In this document: piece after piece, positions 5,920-9,122 of the stretch | Numbering within the stretch: the first letter of the stretch is position 1 | Layout: each line of letters starts with the position of its first letter | Assembly: GCA_002441525.1 (NCBI GenBank) | Contig: DJWH01000026.1 | Location: 1-9,122, forward strand | Length of the DNA: 9,122 nt | Reading direction: 5' to 3' | Source: Acholeplasmataceae bacterium UBA6235 | GTDB lineage: Bacteria; Bacillota_I; Bacilli_A; Acholeplasmatales; UBA5453 | Made by a program: the position numbers and the translations under genes | The notes under the pieces: generated by a model | The model's database searches: none | Told to the model about the DNA's origin: nothing | Seen by the model: the letters and a program-made list of their open reading frames with translations, nothing else

Positions 5920-6677
5920 AATTTTATTTGGTGTTTTTGGAGCGATTTGAGAAATGTTCCTTGTAATATATCGGCCAAATATAAAATACCAGTGTTTATG
6001 ACATACAATTTATCTTGTTTATACAATTCGTTTTGCTTGAGTAATAGATCTATAGAACTGAGAGAATCGATATCATAGCAAGTGGAGTCAACAATTATTT
6101 TTGTACGGTGTAGAATGTACTCCAATTTAGTCAAATGATGAATCACGATATCTCTAGCTGTCGTGTAATTCAGCTTTGTGAGATTTGAATATATCGAACA
6201 CTGATCTACATGAGACTTATACTCTGTAATTTCGAGTTGAGTCACGCTACGTGTTATGAATTTCAAATCTGGCATATGTTTCAAGTGTCTAAACGACTCT
6301 GTCATCGGATAATTGATATAGAGTTTACCACCATCTGTAGAATCGTTAAACTTTTCAAGCATTGACTTAATTTTTTCAGACCCGTATTTTTGATGGTGGG
6401 GATCAAAATCAAATAAAAGATATATATTTGTAAATCGATTAGAAAGGATTTTTCTTTTATCAGGATCAATCGTCAATTCTTTTAGTAGTAATACGATATC
6501 GAGATCTTTATCTTCACTTAATGAATCATAAAGTTCATATATAGAGGTTTCGTACGAATATACGTTATATTCGATATCTACTTTAAACACTCTCTGCAAA
6601 TGATAAATCAAACCAGGTTCAGTTTTTTCTCCTTCAACTATGAATAAAATGTTCTTTTTAGATTGCAAATTCGCCAT
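5913..6677 (-). CDS. Toprim-like RloB/DUF4435-type protein, partner of the AAA15 ATPase
   Basis: The 254-residue soluble protein begins, after a short basic lead, with NILFIVEGEKTEPGLIYHLQRVF (about 9-31): a beta strand followed by the conserved Glu15 of Toprim-type folds, in the EGEKTEP form typical of RloB. A second strand carries the acidic pair in IYLLFDFDPHH (Asp90, Asp92), and a further conserved-looking acidic motif follows in INYPMTESF (Glu127). Glu...DxD...Glu is the metal-binding layout of Toprim nucleases. The C-terminal half (about 150-254) is helical and matches nothing I recognise; the usual RloB C-terminal motif (FELWLLLHF-like) is replaced by the MTESFRHLK segment. The gene overlaps the end of the ATPase gene by 20 bases, so both are made together. 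In PARIS and similar systems the Toprim partner is the toxic nuclease set free by the ATPase; that role here is inference. It could also be a nucleic-acid binding subunit without cleavage. Confidence 0.75.
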   Translation of the reverse strand: MANLQSKKNILFIVEGEKTEPGLIYHLQRVFKVDIEYNVYSYETSIYELYDSLSEDKDLDIVLLLKELTIDPDKRKILSNRFTNIYLLFDFDPHHQKYGSEKIKSMLEKFNDSTDGGKLYINYPMTESFRHLKHMPDLKFITRSVTQLEITEYKSHVDQCSIYSNLTKLNYTTARDIVIHHLTKLEYILHRTKIIVDSTCYDIDSLSSIDLLLKQNELYKQDKLYVINTGILYLADILQGTFLKSLQKHQIKFD

Positions 6678-7767
6678 TTCGATACATTTTCTCCAAGTTA
6701 TGTCCTTCTCTTAATTCGCGTTCAGTGCAATCGGTCAATGGTGTCAATTTATTTTTTGTAAGTATGAAATAGCAATCCGGTCTTAATATATTGTTAGTCA
6801 TTAAAGCAGTGTTGTGTGTCGTTACTATTGCTTGAACTGCTTTAGACTCAGATAGTTTTTTGAGGATAAATTCTGATAATTCTGTATGATAAAATGCATC
6901 AAATTCGTCGATGAATAAAAACGAGATGTCTGAGAATTTATGACTCCAATAATAATAAAGTGTTAGTGCTTTAGTTCCATTAGAAGCAATCTCCCAAAAA
7001 TTAACCAGTTTGTTATCTGGAAATCTCGCATAAATAATTTCTACGCCGGTAACATCTTTCTTTGTTGTAAGTTTTAGATTGATATCTGCATCATTTAAAA
7101 AATGCTCGTAATCATTAAGTAGGCCATTTTTAGTAATTGTATTTAGTAAAAAATCCATACCCGTTTTATAGCCGATGTACTCATTTTCATTAAGCGATCT
7201 AAACCATAACATATGTTCAACAAAATGAAAAAGCTGACTCAAAATAGTTTTTTCGGTTTGGATGGTATTATTCTTAATGTATCTTAGCATTGAAATATTG
7301 ATATCTTTATTACCAGTTTGTAATGTATTAGCACCTACCAAATCCATATTTTCGAAATCACCAAGCTTAGTTCTATAATTATAAGAATACACTTTCGACT
7401 GATTAATTAGTAGTTCTTCAAATAGAAGATGTTTTGCATCTAACTTATAATATTTGTATACTACAGTTGTATCATTAAACTGAAAAACATATTCGAATGT
7501 GGCATGTGTTTCAACACTACCTGCATTCAAATAATTAGTAAATTCATGTAATGACTGTTGTTTGTCAACGAGATGAAGTGTAATATCAAATAAAGCTAAC
7601 CCAAAGTTTGTTTTACCAGATCCGTTCTTACCATAAATGACGCCTTTTGTTAAAAGGTTATTTTGGATAACATGCTTATTAAACTGATATTCCTTGTACT
7701 TTGAAAAATCAATGGTGATTTCATCTTTAAACCCTTTGTAGTTCCTAACAGTAAATTTTTTTAGCAT
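6658..7767 (-). CDS. AAA15-type (RloA/AriA-like) ATP-binding protein
   Basis: The 369-residue protein is a single ABC-like ATPase domain with an inserted helical region. It starts like RecF/SMC-type ATPases (LKKFTVRNYKGFKDEITIDFS). Walker A is GKNGSGKT at 46-53, the ABC signature is ASNGTKAL at 261-268, Walker B is FLFIDEFD at 283-290, and a conserved His lies in TTHNT at 316-320; all are intact. The end, EGHNLEKMYRNGEF, matches the NL-x2-Y-x2-G closing motif of the AAA15 family. The region about 90-250 is variable in the family and may recognise the trigger. The start is ATG 7767, with AGAGG 8 bases upstream. It is the first gene of a two-gene unit with the Toprim-like gene. RloA, PARIS AriA and the ATPase half of OLD/Gabija proteins share this design and act in phage defence. 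Base composition is lower in GC than in the flanking genes, which suggests transfer. Family is secure; a defence role is inferred from architecture. Confidence 0.85.
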   Translation of the reverse strand: MLKKFTVRNYKGFKDEITIDFSKYKEYQFNKHVIQNNLLTKGVIYGKNGSGKTNFGLALFDITLHLVDKQQSLHEFTNYLNAGSVETHATFEYVFQFNDTTVVYKYYKLDAKHLLFEELLINQSKVYSYNYRTKLGDFENMDLVGANTLQTGNKDINISMLRYIKNNTIQTEKTILSQLFHFVEHMLWFRSLNENEYIGYKTGMDFLLNTITKNGLLNDYEHFLNDADINLKLTTKKDVTGVEIIYARFPDNKLVNFWEIASNGTKALTLYYYWSHKFSDISFLFIDEFDAFYHTELSEFILKKLSESKAVQAIVTTHNTALMTNNILRPDCYFILTKNKLTPLTDCTERELREGHNLEKMYRNGEFAI

Positions 7768-7781
7768 CTTAGTTACCTCTA

Positions 7782-7800
7782 TGATGTTATATTATCATCA
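7782..7800. repeat. Inverted repeat around the cassette -10 box
   Basis: TGATG (7782-7786) and CATCA (7796-7800) are inverted around nine AT bases that include most of the -10 box of the ATPase promoter. A repressor bound here would block transcription. The arms are only 5 bp, so this could be chance. Confidence 0.3.
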
Positions 7801-7817
7801 CCGTAATATTTTGTCAA
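7789..7817 (-). promoter_or_regulatory. Promoter of the ATPase/Toprim cassette
   Basis: On the minus strand a perfect TTGACA (complement of 7812-7817) is 17 bases from TAATAT (complement of 7789-7794), which is preceded by TGA to form an extended -10. Transcription would start near 7782, about 15 bases before ATG 7767. This is a strong-looking promoter, so the cassette need not rely on mfd read-through. Confidence 0.75.
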
Positions 7818-7829
7818 ATCATCCGTAAT
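7801..7829. repeat. Direct repeats flanking the -35 box of the cassette promoter
   Basis: CCGTAAT occurs at 7801-7807 and again at 7823-7829, exactly 22 bases apart, about two helical turns, on either side of the -35 box. On the minus strand the copies read ATTACGG-ATGAT and ATTACGG-TGATGAT, so similarity extends past the core. This geometry suits a regulator binding one face of the DNA. Confidence 0.45.
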
Positions 7830-7833
7830 TTTT

Positions 7834-7858
7834 TTACACCTGTTGATGCATTGTGTAA
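7834..7858. repeat. 6-bp inverted repeat upstream of the cassette promoter
   Basis: TTACAC (7834-7839) and GTGTAA (7853-7858) are inverted around 13 bases, upstream of the cassette promoter and 3' of mfd. On the minus strand an A run, not a T run, follows, so it is not a terminator. It may be a regulator site; evidence is thin. Confidence 0.25.
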
Positions 7859-7892
7859 GAAATCACAATTTTGATAGTTCAATCTAACTTAT

Positions 7893-9122
7893 CTACATAT
7901 ACTTCGTTACCACAGATAAATACTCGATGAACTCTTCCAAGTAGTGTTTTTGTTTATTTTGAATGATGAGCGTAATTTGTATACGATCATGAATGAATGC
8001 GAGCTTAATGGTAGAATCGACCAACGATGTTGACATGAATAACGATTGTCCATTGACGCGTTTAGACGCTTCAGAGGACAAAATCAATGTCACATCGGTC
8101 TTGGTTTTAATGGTCTTTTCAACCCCCAGTTTCGCAATCAACTTCTTGAATACCTTTTCCAACATGTATTCAACCAAATTAGGATCGACAGACCCGAAAC
8201 GGTCTGATAATTCAATGCGTAGGTTTTCAACGTCATTGAGTGTATTGAGTTCCGCGATGCGTTTGTGGATCGCAACCCTGACTTCATCGTTTTCAATGTA
8301 CTCGTTTTGAATATGACGATTGGATAGTGGGATATCCATCGCTTCTTTCGGTTCTTCTTTTTTAATACCTCGCTTTTCATCGATGGTTTCTTCTAAGAGT
8401 TTCAAATACATATCCATCCCGACTGTATCGATGAAACCACTCTGCTCACCGCCTAAAATGTCTCCGGCACCACGGATCGATAAGTCTCGCATCGCAATTT
8501 TAAAACCACTGCCCAGTTCTGTAAAGTCTTGGATGGTTTTAAGTCTTTTTTCCGCGTCTTCGGTCATGTGTTTGCCGCGCGCATACATCAAATACGCATA
8601 AGCGATTTTATCACTACGGCCAACACGGCCTCGGATTTGATAGAGTTGTGATAGCCCCAGTTGATCTGCATCGTGAATGAGTAAGGTATTGGTATTTGGA
8701 ATATCAATACCTGTTTCAATGATGGTCGTTGAGATCAAGACATCGTATTTACGGTCGATAAAATCAGATAAAACATCTTCAATTTGTTCTTTAGACATCT
8801 TTCCGTGAGCGAAACATACTTTCGCTTCCGGAACGAGTTTCGAGATCTTCGTGACCATGAGTTCCATATCTAGTACACGATTATATAAATAGAACACTTG
8901 TCCCGCACGCGAGATTTCACGTTCAATCGCTTCTTTGATGATCGCGTCATGGCGTTCTACAATGTAGGTTTGTATTGGATACCGATTGAGGGGCGGTGTT
9001 TCAATCATCGATAAGTCTTTGATGCCCATTAGAGCCATTTGAAGGGTTCTTGGAATTGGGGTCGCAGATAGAGACAAGCAATCGACATTGACACGCATCT
9101 CTTTGATGCGTTCTTTGTGTTC
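7893..9122 (-). CDS. mfd: Transcription-repair coupling factor Mfd, C-terminal third (runs off right edge)
   Basis: Mfd is a DNA translocase that pushes stalled RNA polymerase off damaged template strands and recruits UvrA for nucleotide excision repair. The window holds the last 409 codons; full-length Mfd is about 1,100-1,200 residues. Reading in from the edge the protein gives EHKERIKEMRVNVDCLSLSATPIPRTLQMALMG, with helicase motif III (SATPIPRT). Later come LISTTIIETGIDIPNTNTLLI (motif V region) and QLYQIRGRVGRS (motif VI). The RecG/Mfd TRG region follows (FTELGSGFKIAMRDLSIRGAGDILGGEQSGFID), about 190-225 residues into the fragment. The remaining 170 or so residues form the C-terminal D7 domain, which masks UvrA binding until Mfd engages polymerase. 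Coding continues without interruption to base 9122, so an internal Met near 9098 is not the start. All expected motifs are intact. No terminator is seen in the 125 bases before the ATPase gene, so some read-through is possible. Confidence 0.95.
   Translation of the reverse strand, partial: EHKERIKEMRVNVDCLSLSATPIPRTLQMALMGIKDLSMIETPPLNRYPIQTYIVERHDAIIKEAIEREISRAGQVFYLYNRVLDMELMVTKISKLVPEAKVCFAHGKMSKEQIEDVLSDFIDRKYDVLISTTIIETGIDIPNTNTLLIHDADQLGLSQLYQIRGRVGRSDKIAYAYLMYARGKHMTEDAEKRLKTIQDFTELGSGFKIAMRDLSIRGAGDILGGEQSGFIDTVGMDMYLKLLEETIDEKRGIKKEEPKEAMDIPLSNRHIQNEYIENDEVRVAIHKRIAELNTLNDVENLRIELSDRFGSVDPNLVEYMLEKVFKKLIAKLGVEKTIKTKTDVTLILSSEASKRVNGQSLFMSTSLVDSTIKLAFIHDRIQITLIIQNKQKHYLEEFIEYLSVVTKYM

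Noticed and set aside
7834..7858. Terminator for mfd formed by TTACAC/GTGTAA
   Set aside because: On the minus strand an A run follows the stem, so it cannot work as a Rho-independent terminator in the mfd direction.
7993..8601. Plus-strand open frames opposite mfd
   Set aside because: They lie fully within the conserved Mfd coding region and encode Ser-rich, non-family sequences typical of antisense shadows.

Overview
The window comes from a low-GC bacterium of the Bacillota/Mycoplasmatota type. An Acholeplasma- or Izemoplasma-like lineage is my best guess, from protein style and AT content only. Trp is TGG wherever I checked and the eight visible stop codons are all TAA or TAG, so nothing indicates TGA recoding. 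I see no tRNA, rRNA, CRISPR array or insertion sequence. No gene-free stretch exceeds about 180 bases.

Left part (1-2070). The 5' end of a glutamine synthetase gene (glnA, minus strand) runs off the left edge. A terminator hairpin separates it from a minus-strand gene of the serine-recombinase (resolvase) family that has lost every catalytic residue I can align; it is probably now a DNA-binding protein. A PAS-GGDEF diguanylate cyclase gene is transcribed divergently from it. The two promoters overlap at their -10 boxes, and a 9-bp inverted repeat lies across the control region. This suggests, without proving, that the dead recombinase regulates itself and/or the c-di-GMP gene.

Middle part (2081-5806, all minus). 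Three envelope genes lie here. The first encodes a Sel1-repeat protein with three C-terminal membrane helices and has its own promoter and terminator. The second encodes a single-pass membrane protein with about three beta-rich outer domains. The third encodes an MscS-type mechanosensitive channel. The last two genes overlap by 14 bases and are probably translationally coupled, so the beta-domain protein may work with the channel.

Right part (5896-7892, minus). A compact two-gene cassette encodes an AAA15-type ABC-like ATPase followed, with a 20-base overlap, by a small Toprim-like protein. The pair has its own promoter with operator-like repeats, its own terminator, and lower GC than its flanks in the lines I counted. 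The architecture resembles RloA/RloB and PARIS (AriA/AriB). I read it as a candidate anti-phage/abortive-infection module inserted between the housekeeping gene mfd and the Sel1 gene; it is the best candidate in the window for a little-described system.

Far right (7893-9122, minus). The C-terminal third of transcription-repair coupling factor Mfd runs off the right edge.
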